A stretch of 35,810 nucleotides of DNA from Eubacteriales bacterium (GCA_030540435.1 JAUNWG010000018.1:1-35810), one strand, 5' to 3'. Shown: positions 1-7,013, numbered from the stretch's first letter. Translations and numbers: made by a program. The notes: a model not told the origin generated them from the sequence alone.

Positions 1-119
1 TATGCGATCAGATTGCAAAAAAGGACGTATCCAAGCGCAAGCATACTGACTGCAAATAGCTTTTTACTGTGAACAATTTCCAATGTTTCTTTCCACAGGA
101 AGCTCTCAAGCACCAGCAT
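1..119 (-). CDS. ABC transporter permease, N-terminal fragment (cut by window edge)
   Basis: This partial minus-strand reading frame starts with ATG at 119 and runs off the left edge, giving about 39 residues. It begins MLVLESFLWKETLEI, then HSKK, and continues into a hydrophobic stretch (LFAVSMLALGYVLF) that looks like a first membrane helix. Its start lies inside the 3' end of the upstream ATPase gene, with a 14-base overlap and a GGATGG ribosome binding site just before it, so the two are translationally coupled. Position and the short amphipathic N-terminus fit the permease partner of the ATPase. The rest of the protein is outside the window, so substrate and family cannot be judged. Confidence 0.6.
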   Translation of the reverse strand, partial: MLVLESFLWKETLEIVHSKKLFAVSMLALGYVLFCNLIA

Positions 120-717
120 ATCGAAAACCATCCTTTTCCAACCGCAAAATTTGAAATTTTCCGCTTTGCATCAGCTCCAGATCGTGCGAAATACAAATCG
201 TTATCAAGCTGTGACTATGCTGCATCAATGCGCCAAATTGTTTTTTGGAAGCAATATCCAGCCCAATCGTCGGTTCATCCATAATCAATACATCCGCATC
301 CACAAGCATTGCGCATATTATTGCAGTTTTCTTTTTCAGTCCCAGCGAAAGCCTGCTTACGGGAGCATCTTTATATTTTAGCATGTGAAATTGCTGCAAC
401 AATCGCTCTGCCCGTTCTGCCCGTTCGTCAAAGCGAATATTGTATATTCCCAATCGGAATTTTATGTTCTGCATCACAGTCAGATAGTCATATATCCCGT
501 TACTATCCGGCAGATAACTGAATACGCAATTCTGCGGTCGGTCAATGCTTCCTTCCGTTGGCTTAAATAGATCTAAAATTAATTTTATCAGTGTTGTCTT
601 TCCGATCCCATTGTCTCCGATAAGCATATATTGCTTTCCTGCTTCAAAACAGAAATTGATATCTTTCAAAACCATTGTACTCTGGTATGCAAAGCCAACC
701 TCATGCAAGGTTATCAC
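106..717 (-). CDS. ABC transporter ATP-binding protein
   Basis: This is a 203-residue nucleotide-binding subunit of an ABC exporter, acting at the inner face of the membrane. Walker A is GDNGIGKTT (residues 34-42), the signature is a degenerate LSLGLKKK (123-130), Walker B is VLIMDEP (D147, E148) and the switch histidine is in ISHD (H178). It is short, as expected for a bare ATPase domain without a C-terminal regulatory extension. The start is a GTG with GGAGG 7-8 bases upstream. The gene overlaps a permease start at its 3' end, so the pair forms an operon. No regulator is encoded beside it in the window. The substrate is unknown. Confidence 0.9.
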   Translation of the reverse strand: MITLHEVGFAYQSTMVLKDINFCFEAGKQYMLIGDNGIGKTTLIKLILDLFKPTEGSIDRPQNCVFSYLPDSNGIYDYLTVMQNIKFRLGIYNIRFDERAERAERLLQQFHMLKYKDAPVSRLSLGLKKKTAIICAMLVDADVLIMDEPTIGLDIASKKQFGALMQHSHSLITICISHDLELMQSGKFQILRLEKDGFRYAGA

Positions 718-903
718 CTAAACGCCTCCTTTACAATATCGCTCTATATTTTATTATATTGTATCATATCGGCACCGTCTTATCCAGATTTATACAGTCG
801 GCAATTACATCTGATATTTGATACAAGGACAAATCTAAATCTCCGCCTGTGCTGTGAGCACAAACGGGGATATATCGAGACAGGTAACCCTTTCAATATT
901 TAT

Positions 904-932
904 TTGACAATTCTACCGTAAACAGTTATACT
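904..932 (+). promoter_or_regulatory. Promoter of the antisense (antitoxin) RNA
   Basis: TTGACA at 904-909 and TATACT at 927-932 are separated by exactly 17 bases, a near-consensus sigma-A promoter on the plus strand. It faces the 3' end of the small toxin gene on the other strand. Transcription would start near 939. No plus-strand protein gene of any quality follows, which points to a non-coding transcript. Confidence 0.8.
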
Positions 933-938
933 GTAAAT

Positions 939-1030
939 AGAAAAAGGGCACTACCGATAAACGGTTGTCCCGGTGATAACTGTTACAAAGTAACCGCTAG
1001 TTTACCAGGCTGGGCGGTTACTTCTTTTTT
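939..1030 (+). ncRNA. Antisense RNA, probable type I antitoxin
   Basis: This predicted RNA of about 90 nucleotides starts after the promoter at 904-932 and ends at an intrinsic terminator: arms AGTAACCGC (989-997) and GCGGTTACT (1014-1022), then a T-run at 1025-1030. Near its 5' end it can fold a second hairpin (946-971, GGGCACTACC with GGTTGTCCC). It is fully complementary to the 3' untranslated region and last codons of the holin-like toxin mRNA, which is the arrangement known for txpA/RatA and bsrG/SR4 type I modules of Bacillus. No coding potential was seen. The role as antitoxin is inferred from layout. Confidence 0.7.
940..974 (-). terminator. Terminator of the toxin mRNA
   Basis: Read on the minus strand, GGGACAACCG, a TTTA loop and CGGTAGTGCCC form a stem with one mismatch and one bulge, followed by TTTTT (941-945 on the plus strand is AAAAA). 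It lies about 45 bases beyond the toxin stop codon, and the same DNA encodes the 5' hairpin of the antisense RNA. Confidence 0.6.
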
Positions 1031-1104
1031 GTTACCGTGATAATCAGGGTAATAATGGCGATGATAACCAATGTGTACTGAAATAATGCTTCATAAGTAA
1101 CCAT
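1018..1104 (-). CDS. Holin-like small toxin peptide (28 aa), type I TA toxin candidate
   Basis: A 28-residue peptide, too short for ordinary gene finding. It starts MVTYEALFQYTLVII, has a single hydrophobic helix of about 18 residues (L7 to V24) and ends in TKKK. This composition matches the 'putative holin-like toxin' family (Pfam Hol_Tox), membrane peptides of Firmicutes that are encoded next to antisense RNAs. The ATG is preceded by AGAGAGGAGGGG, a very strong ribosome binding site at good spacing. Its own promoter is at 1195-1223 and a terminator at 940-974. An antisense RNA covers the stop codon and 3' untranslated region. The family call is from memory of the sequence pattern. Toxicity is inferred. 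Confidence 0.75.
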   Translation of the reverse strand: MVTYEALFQYTLVIIAIITLIITVTKKK

Positions 1105-1157
1105 AGCGCATCCCCTCCTCTCTTTACAAGCCGGAGGGTAAAGAAGCCCTCCATGGA

Positions 1158-1188
1158 GGGACAACCGCTTACCGTTATTGGTAGTGCC
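1158..1188 (-). promoter_or_regulatory. Toxin mRNA 5' region complementary to its own 3' end
   Basis: On the minus strand the transcript begins near GGCACTACC (1180-1188) and continues to CGGTTGTCCC (1158-1167). Both blocks are perfect reverse complements of segments in the toxin mRNA 3' terminator (plus-strand 947-955 and 962-971). Downstream of it, CCCTCCATGGAGGG and a further CCCTCC can pair with each other or with the GGAGGG ribosome binding site. This gives two possible ways of hiding the ribosome binding site. Confidence 0.6.
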
Positions 1189-1194
1189 GTGTAC

Positions 1195-1223
1195 AGCTTA
1201 ACATATTGCATCATATATTTCAA
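1195..1223 (-). promoter_or_regulatory. Promoter of the toxin mRNA
   Basis: On the minus strand, TTGAAA (1218-1223) and TAAGCT (1195-1200) are spaced by 17 bases. The -10 is preceded by TGT, giving an extended TGn element. The start point would fall near 1188, leaving an untranslated leader of about 85 bases before the toxin ATG. Confidence 0.65.
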
Positions 1224-1226
1224 CAG

Positions 1227-1260
1227 AAAAAAGCTCATTCCGCAATGGAATGAGCTTTTA
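1227..1260 (-). terminator. Terminator of the tRNA-Thr/tRNA-Tyr operon
   Basis: The minus-strand stem AAGCTCATTCC / GGAATGAGCTT with a short TTGC loop is followed by TTTTTT, directly after the 3' CCA of tRNA-Tyr. Confidence 0.85.
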
Positions 1261-1265
1261 ACACA

Positions 1266-1350
1266 TGGTGGGAGGTGGTGGATTCGAACCACCGAAGTCG
1301 TTGACAACAGATTTACAGTCTGCCCCCTTTGGCCACTCGGGAAACCTCCC
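1266..1350 (-). tRNA. tRNA-Tyr (GTA)
   Basis: An 85-nucleotide class II tRNA with a long variable arm. The acceptor stem pairs GGGAGG with CCTCCC, followed by discriminator A and an encoded CCA. The anticodon loop CTGTAAA gives anticodon GTA. The T-arm contains GGTTCGAATCC. It is co-transcribed with the tRNA-Thr immediately upstream. Confidence 0.95.
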
Positions 1351-1371
1351 ATATAAAGTTGTTGCAGAGAG

Positions 1372-1447
1372 TGGAGCTGGTGGACGGACTTGAACCCCCG
1401 ACCTGCTGATTACAAATCAGCTGCTCTACCAACTGAGCTACACCAGC
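1372..1447 (-). tRNA. tRNA-Thr (TGT)
   Basis: A 76-nucleotide tRNA with acceptor stem GCTGGTG / CACCAGC, discriminator T and an encoded CCA. The anticodon stem-loop is CTGATTTGTAATCAG, anticodon TGT. It is the first gene of the two-tRNA operon. Another threonine tRNA (CGT) lies at 22259-22333. Confidence 0.95.
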
Positions 1448-1492
1448 ATACCGTGCTCTTGCCGTTCGCTGCATCTCTCAGCGACGTGTTAT

Positions 1493-1521
1493 ATAATACC
1501 ACGAGTTTTCCGATCTGTCAA
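1493..1521 (-). promoter_or_regulatory. Promoter of the tRNA-Thr/tRNA-Tyr operon
   Basis: On the minus strand, TTGACA (1516-1521) and TATTAT (1493-1498) are separated by 17 bases. Four A6 tracts lie immediately upstream (1526-1561), so this should be a strong stable-RNA promoter. Confidence 0.85.
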
Positions 1522-1525
1522 CAAG

Positions 1526-1561
1526 TTTTTTCAAATTTTTTCAGATTTTTTGAAATTTTTT
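1526..1561. repeat. Four T6/A6 tracts with exact 10-bp period (curved DNA / UP-like element)
   Basis: T6 runs begin at 1526, 1536, 1546 and 1556, exactly one helical turn apart. Phased A-tracts bend DNA. Here they sit just upstream of the -35 box of the tRNA promoter on the minus strand and just past the stop codon of the XRE gene. An UP-element or curvature-assisted activation role is inferred. Confidence 0.75.
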
Positions 1562-1572
1562 CAGGCATCCAT

Positions 1573-2274
1573 TTACTTTCTGCTTTTTGTTGTTTTATCG
1601 AATTCCTCAATGGAATCAGATACATTCTGTAGTACCTGGAGCAACGATTCCGCTTTTCCCGGATAGGTATTCGGGAGCGATGCAAGCGACAGCTCAGGCA
1701 GCTCCGCTGCTTCCTCCTGCAGGCCAAGAGCACCGCCGCCTGCTGCAGCACAGCGGATGCGCAGCTCTGTCAGCTTCATCCGTGCATCACACAACGCATC
1801 AAAGCGTTCCTCCCCTGTGCGGAAGGCTTCCGGCGGATTCGTGCTGTCTGCGGCGTATAAATATCGGAACAGCTTGTACTCTGCCACGGACAGATATGCC
1901 GTGACCTCCTCCAACAGCTGTGCAGAACCGGATTTTGCCGCAGCATCCAGCAGAATATCTGCGGAATCCGCGATCAATCTACGCGGAATAGCAGCCGCGT
2001 TCTCCGTTTCTCCATCCTCTGCAGAGACAGGTGCCGCTGCACTGCCCTCGCGGGACATACTGCGCCCCAGGAGGTAATCGCAGGATACGCCATAATAATC
2101 CGCAGCGCGCACAACAAAACCGAGACCCGGTTCACGTAACCCATTCTCATAGTGGCTGAGCAGCGCCTGGGAGACCTGTAGATCCCCTGCTGCTGTCCGC
2201 TGGCTTATTCTCTTTTCGCGGCGCAAGAGCGCCAGTGTGCGGGAAAAGTCACTTGCCATGTTTGTCTGCCCCAT
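1573..2274 (-). CDS. XRE-family helix-turn-helix transcriptional regulator
   Basis: The protein is 233 residues, or 228 if translation starts at the second methionine (2259). The N-terminal 70 residues form an XRE/Cro-type DNA-binding domain: LRREKRISQRTAAGDLQVSQ is followed by ALLSHYENG, with the usual recognition-helix pattern SQALLSHYE. The remaining 150 residues are rich in alanine, leucine and glutamate, probably helical, and not recognised as a known sensor domain. It is monocistronic with its own promoter (TTTACA-17-TATACT at 2330-2358). Neither candidate start has a convincing ribosome binding site. Its target is unknown. The adjoining tRNA operon is unlikely to be regulated by it. 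Confidence 0.85.
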   Translation of the reverse strand: MGQTNMASDFSRTLALLRREKRISQRTAAGDLQVSQALLSHYENGLREPGLGFVVRAADYYGVSCDYLLGRSMSREGSAAAPVSAEDGETENAAAIPRRLIADSADILLDAAAKSGSAQLLEEVTAYLSVAEYKLFRYLYAADSTNPPEAFRTGEERFDALCDARMKLTELRIRCAAAGGGALGLQEEAAELPELSLASLPNTYPGKAESLLQVLQNVSDSIEEFDKTTKSRK

Positions 2275-2329
2275 CTTTCAAAATCGTACGTGCTGCCCTG
2301 TCCAAGGGTAGATTGCGTCCAGTATTTAT

Positions 2330-2358
2330 AGTATATCGGTTTTATAACTATTTGTAAA
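2330..2358 (-). promoter_or_regulatory. Promoter of the XRE regulator gene
   Basis: On the minus strand, TTTACA (2353-2358) and TATACT (2330-2335) lie 17 bases apart, about 55 bases upstream of the first candidate start codon. Confidence 0.65.
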
Positions 2359-2441
2359 GTCCTGCTTCAAACAATTGTGTCAATTTCTCTGCTTTTATCT
2401 GGAAATCGGTGGAATTCTGCCCTTTGTTCCTCCAAATTGAC

Positions 2442-2479
2442 AAAAAGAATATACCCTCCCTGCCGGCGGCAGGGAGGGC
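2442..2479 (-). terminator. Terminator of the GntR-ABC operon
   Basis: A GC-rich stem, CCCTCCCTGCC / GGCAGGGAGGG at 2453-2479, follows the permease stop. The minus-strand tail is TATATTCTTTTTG, which is T-rich but interrupted. Confidence 0.65.
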
Positions 2480-2502
2480 ACTGTTATTGCTGTATTTTCC
2501 TT

Positions 2503-4914
2503 TTACTTCTTCCTGCGTCGTTTCAGCAGCCAGCGTGCCAAAAAGATCACAACAATGAGCCCAACCAGGCATCCAACAGCAAACCCCAACCGCTGGTTCG
2601 CAGTAGCGGAAATCATGACAGCGGTCGGACCATCAGCCCCACCGATGACACCAACTGTTGGTGCACTGGTATCGCTCACTTCCTCCTCTGTTTCTGCCGC
2701 TTTCTTTAATCTATCGTCGTCGCCGTAATAGTAGCCGGATAACTCTGTGCCGTCCGCCAGCGTCAGACTAACACTTGCAACGATGGTTTTATCCGTAAAT
2801 ACCGGATCCATCGTCTGACCGATCGCGTACGGATAGCTGTTTTTCATGCACTCTGCAATTGTTTCTGCATCATCATATGTCTGCGATACAAATTCCTCAT
2901 CCTCTGTCCAATATTCCACGGTCACATGATCGGCCTCTGCCGAAGCGTAGCCCGTCTCCAGTTCAGGGGCATACTGTTTGAGGATTTTGAGCGTATCTGT
3001 TTCGCAGGCATAAACCGGAATATCAATCACACGAAGCGTTCCATCCGAGTAATAGCCCGAATTCAGATTGGTCAGATCGTTCCAGCTCCAGCCGCTATAC
3101 GTATTGACTGCACGGATCACGAGCACCGGTACATTTTTAGAAACATATTCCTGCGTCAACTGCATGGATTCGGTCTTGAGCTTTTTCAGAATGCTGATCA
3201 CACCCTGTTTCTGCTTGATCGTATCACACGCACTCTGTTCTGCATTGGCATAATTCTTTGTGATGAGTACCACCGGGTCAAATGACTCGTCAGCCGCGCG
3301 GGCAGCTGCCGTACGGGTCTCAAGATATTCCTGCGAAAAGCGTACAGCTGCGCCATTCTCTTCCAGCTGCTCCGTACCATCCGGCATGTAATACTGACGG
3401 GTGAAGGTCTTTCCGTTCTTCAGTGTAAAGACAACCTGATAGCCCCGGTTCTCATAATTCCGTCCGGTGGTAATACTGCTTCTGTCGCTCTTCATCGCCT
3501 CTGCGCCGATGGATGCAGAGTCATACATTGCATCAATAGCAACATCAGAAGTCATCGGTCCAACAGCTTCCTCGGATGCTTCATCACCGGAAATATCCCA
3601 GCCGCCGACAGCACGCGCAACTGTATTCATCATGGACCACCATGTGATGCCACCGCCTTCGATATAGCCGTTATTTTCCTGGCCGTATGCGCTGCAATCC
3701 CAGCTTTCCACATTCGACCTCAGCTCTGCGCTGACGATCTGATCTCTGTCCGGCAAAGCGCTGTTCCAGTGCGTGACGTCCATCGCCATGCAGCCGAGCA
3801 CGACTGCACACACAACAGCATACACCAGCAAACTGTGCCAACGGTTGAACAGGCTGTGGAAATCCAGATTATAGATGATCTCCACGATGCACGATGTCAC
3901 CAATGCGCCCAGCGCGATGCCGAGGAACATGATGCCCCAGTTCACGGTTGTCGCCTGGAATACCAATCCGCAGGCAATCCCCATCACTGTGACCATGTAC
4001 AGCTTAAACGGCTGCTCAATGATCGGAAATGCGATAGAAAGACCGGTATGCTCGCTCTTGCGTTTTTGATTCAGCAGCCAGCACAGTGCGAGGATAACCG
4101 CCGTCGCAACAAGATACGCCAGTGCTGGGATAAATACCGCGTCACGAAACGGATGCAATGGGAGCCTGATTTCTTCATTGTTATAATAACCGGTGCCCAA
4201 CGTTTCGACCATCTGGAACATTTGTATTGGCGGGGACAACCAATACGGATTCGTGCTGGCGCTGTATGCACGCGCCGGATACAGCACATAAAACAGCTGA
4301 TTGATCACTGCCCAGCCTGCAAACGCGCCAAACTGGAACCAGCCGCATACCAGCAGCGAAACCAGCGTATGACCGCTGACGATGGCTGCGAGGATCGTCA
4401 CGGCGTAAACCATCAAAAATCCTGCCAGGTGCGCGAAAACAGAATACGCGAGTAATTTTGCATCGATCGCGTCCGGAAAGCCGTAGGCCACACACACGGC
4501 GCAGGCAAGGGCTGTTCCGATGAGATATGCCGGAACGACAGCCAGAATGCCGCTGAGCGTATGAGAAGCAAACAACTGACCGCGCGTGATCGGCAGGGAA
4601 TGGAAAAAGTCCGTCTGGTTTCTGACATGCAGATAGCGGAACATGGCGATGCCCGCAATGACTGCCAACGCAACCAACGCCAGCGTCACCGGACTTCCGG
4701 CCATCAGGATATCTCTGATATTCAGGACAAGGCTCGCCCGCACTTCATGATTATTCAGATCAGAAAACCGCAGCTGCGACTGGATCGCCAGGATCATATA
4801 CACCGGCAGCGCCGCAATCATTGCAAGCGCGGACAGGGTGAACAAGGCGGACTGCCTGCGGCAGCAGTTCCCTACCAATGTCCGGAAATTAAAGGATGAG
4901 TTTTTTTGCGTCAT
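2503..4914 (-). CDS. Large ABC exporter permease with C-terminal GGADGPT motif
   Basis: An 803-residue integral membrane protein, the permease partner of the ATPase at 4889-5788. Roughly the first 390 residues hold several hydrophobic helices, including the stretch HSLPITRGQLFASH that is typical of ABC-2 type permeases of ytr-like operons. A long hydrophilic region of about 370 residues follows, probably outside the cell. Near the end comes VGVIGGADGPTAVMIS (754-769), then one helix (about 776-794) and a basic tail KRRRKK. GGADGPT is a signature of the sodium-pumping decarboxylase beta subunit (OadB/GcdB family), but the rest of the protein is unrelated to it. The start overlaps the ATPase gene by 26 bases. 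The substrate is unknown. Confidence 0.8.
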   Translation of the reverse strand: MTQKNSSFNFRTLVGNCCRRQSALFTLSALAMIAALPVYMILAIQSQLRFSDLNNHEVRASLVLNIRDILMAGSPVTLALVALAVIAGIAMFRYLHVRNQTDFFHSLPITRGQLFASHTLSGILAVVPAYLIGTALACAVCVAYGFPDAIDAKLLAYSVFAHLAGFLMVYAVTILAAIVSGHTLVSLLVCGWFQFGAFAGWAVINQLFYVLYPARAYSASTNPYWLSPPIQMFQMVETLGTGYYNNEEIRLPLHPFRDAVFIPALAYLVATAVILALCWLLNQKRKSEHTGLSIAFPIIEQPFKLYMVTVMGIACGLVFQATTVNWGIMFLGIALGALVTSCIVEIIYNLDFHSLFNRWHSLLVYAVVCAVVLGCMAMDVTHWNSALPDRDQIVSAELRSNVESWDCSAYGQENNGYIEGGGITWWSMMNTVARAVGGWDISGDEASEEAVGPMTSDVAIDAMYDSASIGAEAMKSDRSSITTGRNYENRGYQVVFTLKNGKTFTRQYYMPDGTEQLEENGAAVRFSQEYLETRTAAARAADESFDPVVLITKNYANAEQSACDTIKQKQGVISILKKLKTESMQLTQEYVSKNVPVLVIRAVNTYSGWSWNDLTNLNSGYYSDGTLRVIDIPVYACETDTLKILKQYAPELETGYASAEADHVTVEYWTEDEEFVSQTYDDAETIAECMKNSYPYAIGQTMDPVFTDKTIVASVSLTLADGTELSGYYYGDDDRLKKAAETEEEVSDTSAPTVGVIGGADGPTAVMISATANQRLGFAVGCLVGLIVVIFLARWLLKRRRKK

Positions 4915-5788
4915 AGCCGTTCACCTCCGTTTCAGCGATAAAGATCTCCTCCAGCGACAGCGGGATAATTTCATAATAGATCGGGTTGCCCGCGCGCATA
5001 CGCTCCTCGACCTCCTGTCTGGAGCCGCGGACAGTAACCGTCCACATGCGCCCGCTGGTGTGCTTGGTCAGAACATGCATTCCCCGCAGCATCTGTTCGC
5101 CAGATATCTTATCCGGTATCAGCTGGATCTTCTGGATACTCAGCTTCATATCATCCAGATCACGCGAAAACAGAATGCCGCCGCGGTGAAGCAGGCCGAT
5201 GCAGTCGCAGAAATCCTCCAGCTCGCGCAGGTTGTGCGAAGCAATGACCGGTGTCGCGCAAAATTCCGCAACATCACCGGCAAAGATGGACTTTACCGCC
5301 TGCCGCGCGACCGGGTCCAGCCCGTCAAATGTCTCATCGCAAAACAGGTAATCCGCGCCGGATGACGCGGCACAAATGACAGATACCTGTTTCTTCATGC
5401 CCTTGGAAAACGTGCGTATCTTCCGCTTTTCGTCCAGCCCAAAGTTGTTCATCAGGCTGCGATAGCGGTCAACATCAAAGTGTGGATAGATCGTCTTATA
5501 ATAATCCTTCATATCCCGCGGCGTGCAGCCGGAGAAAAAATACTGCTCATCTGAAATCATAAAGCAGCGGCTCTTGATCTCCGGATTTTCAAAAACATCC
5601 TGTTCGTCAATGGTAACTGTTCCACTGTCCGGCTTTAAGATACCTGCCAGAATACGCAGGAACGTCGATTTGCCCGCGCCATTGGAACCGATCAATCCGT
5701 AGATCGAGCCAGTACGGATTTCCGCTGTTACGGAATCCAGCGCCGGTATTGTACCGAAGCTCTTGTGTACTGCCTGTGCACAGATCAT
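4889..5788 (-). CDS. ABC transporter ATP-binding protein (YtrB-like)
   Basis: A 299-residue ATPase of an ABC exporter. Walker A is GSNGAGKST (34-42), the signature is the variant FSKGMKKQ (127-134), Walker B is YLFCDE (D151, E152) and the switch histidine is in ASHNLRELE. A C-terminal extension of about 90 residues is common for this group. It is the second gene of the operon GntR-ATPase-permease. Its start overlaps the stop of the regulator gene by four bases (ATGA), and its 3' end overlaps the permease start. The FSKGM signature and the partner GntR protein match the B. subtilis ytrABCDEF type, which responds to cell-wall antibiotics. That role is inferred. Confidence 0.9.
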   Translation of the reverse strand: MICAQAVHKSFGTIPALDSVTAEIRTGSIYGLIGSNGAGKSTFLRILAGILKPDSGTVTIDEQDVFENPEIKSRCFMISDEQYFFSGCTPRDMKDYYKTIYPHFDVDRYRSLMNNFGLDEKRKIRTFSKGMKKQVSVICAASSGADYLFCDETFDGLDPVARQAVKSIFAGDVAEFCATPVIASHNLRELEDFCDCIGLLHRGGILFSRDLDDMKLSIQKIQLIPDKISGEQMLRGMHVLTKHTSGRMWTVTVRGSRQEVEERMRAGNPIYYEIIPLSLEEIFIAETEVNGYDAKKLIL

Positions 5789-6159
5789 ACTTCTTCCACC
5801 TCCATAAGTGACTGCAGCATTGCATTGCGCTGCTGCACGGTTGCGCCAAACTCTTGTGCCTGCCGCAGCAGGCCTTCCATCTGCCCCCGTATCTCCTCTA
5901 ATTTTCTTTGCCGGATCGCGGTACAGTCCTTTGAAATAAAATTCCCTTTGCCGCGCACGGAATAGATCACATCCCGACTGAGCAGCTCACTGTATGCCTT
6001 TTGCACCGTATTCGGATTTAATGAAAGCTCTACCGCCATCTGGCGCACACTTGGCAGCTTTTCATCCGCGTGCAATACACCTCTGGCTGCCAGCATTTCC
6101 AGCTGTTCCACAACCTGTTCATACATCGGCCGCGGGTCGTGCAGGTCCAGATGAATCAT
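5785..6159 (-). CDS. GntR-family regulator, YtrA subfamily
   Basis: The protein is 124 residues when started at ATG 6159, chosen because GGAAGGAGG lies 5-8 bases upstream; a longer frame to 6186 lacks this. The N-terminus (DPRPMYEQVVEQLEML) and the winged helix with LPSVRQMAVELSLNPNTVQK and AYSELLSRDVI are classic GntR. The short C-terminal tail of about 45 helical residues marks the YtrA subfamily, which dimerises through two helices instead of a ligand domain. It should repress its own operon, and a palindrome fitting this sits at the start of transcription (6189-6211). Confidence 0.92.
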   Translation of the reverse strand: MIHLDLHDPRPMYEQVVEQLEMLAARGVLHADEKLPSVRQMAVELSLNPNTVQKAYSELLSRDVIYSVRGKGNFISKDCTAIRQRKLEEIRGQMEGLLRQAQEFGATVQQRNAMLQSLMEVEEV

Positions 6160-6188
6160 GCTCCTGCCTCCTTCCCAATAATTCACAA

Positions 6189-6242
6189 CTGTTCTATTAC
6201 TCCTAGTACAGTCAGGATAACATAGCTGCTTTGAGAATGCAA
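6189..6242 (-). promoter_or_regulatory. Promoter and YtrA-type operator of the GntR-ABC operon
   Basis: On the minus strand, TTGCAT (6237-6242) and TATCCT (6214-6219) are 17 bases apart. Directly downstream is a 23-base dyad, CTGTaCTA - 7 bases - TAGaACAG (6189-6211), covering the expected start point. A repressor bound there would block initiation. This is what is expected for autoregulation by the first gene product. Confidence 0.7.
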
Positions 6243-6320
6243 CTACAATTTGATTACAGTTTTCCTGCCGGGGGAAAATATGCTATACTAAATTTATCAA
6301 AGTGAAAGGAAGCAACACCT

Positions 6321-7013
6321 ATGGTCAATATCGGAAATGAATGGGATGCACTGCTTGCAGAGGAATTTGAAAAGGACTATTACCAGCAGCTGCGCGACTT
6401 TTTGAAACAGGAATACCGTTCGCACCACATCTTCCCGCCGATGAAGGATATCTTCAACGCCCTGCGGTATACCTCCTACTCGGATGTAAAAATCGTGATT
6501 CTCGGTCAGGACCCGTACCACGGCGCCGGTCAGGCGCACGGCATGTGCTTCTCCGTGCGTCCGGGCGTCCCCATGCCGCCGTCGCTGCAAAATATCTTTA
6601 AGGAAATGCACGACGACATCGGCATCTTCATCCCGCAATCCGGCTGCCTGATCCCGTGGGCACGGGAAGGTGTACTGCTGATGAACACCGTGCTGACGGT
6701 ACGCGAAGGGCAGCCAAATTCCCACAAGGACAAGGGCTGGGAGATCCTGACTGACCGCATCATTTCCCTGCTGGGCGAACGCGATACGCCGATGGTGTTC
6801 CTGCTGTGGGGTGCGAATGCACGCAAGAAAAAGGAGCTGATCACCAAGCCGCAGCATTTAATCCTGGAGTGCCCGCACCCGTCGCCGCTGTCGGCACACC
6901 GCGGCTTTTTCGGCTGCCAGCATTTCTCAAAGGCAAACCAGTTCCTATATGACCACGGCATTACACCCGTCGACTGGAATACCGTCAACACCAAGCCGGA
7001 GGACACAGACTGA
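6321..7013 (+). CDS. ung: Uracil-DNA glycosylase (family 1)
   Basis: A 230-residue enzyme that removes uracil from DNA as the first step of base excision repair. The water-activating loop GQDPYHG (62-68, catalytic D64), the uracil-binding region GMCFSV (74-79) and the minor-groove loop HPSPLSA (H186-A192) are all present. Length and motif spacing match family 1 enzymes. AAAGGAAG precedes the ATG. A possible -10 (TATACT at 6284-6289) is upstream, but the -35 is poor. It stands alone, divergent from the GntR operon, and no terminator is obvious before the next gene on the same strand. Confidence 0.97.
   Translation: MVNIGNEWDALLAEEFEKDYYQQLRDFLKQEYRSHHIFPPMKDIFNALRYTSYSDVKIVILGQDPYHGAGQAHGMCFSVRPGVPMPPSLQNIFKEMHDDIGIFIPQSGCLIPWAREGVLLMNTVLTVREGQPNSHKDKGWEILTDRIISLLGERDTPMVFLLWGANARKKKELITKPQHLILECPHPSPLSAHRGFFGCQHFSKANQFLYDHGITPVDWNTVNTKPEDTD

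Noticed and set aside
1044..1352. 102-residue minus-strand open frame across tRNA-Tyr
   Set aside because: It reads through the tRNA and the terminator; the product shows only the usual translated-tRNA pattern (GGFPSGQRGQTVNL). The real peptide in this region is the 28-residue toxin in another frame.
3769..4455. 228-residue plus-strand open frame opposite the permease
   Set aside because: It is rich in histidine, glutamine and arginine, has no ribosome binding site and lies wholly opposite a convincing membrane protein gene.
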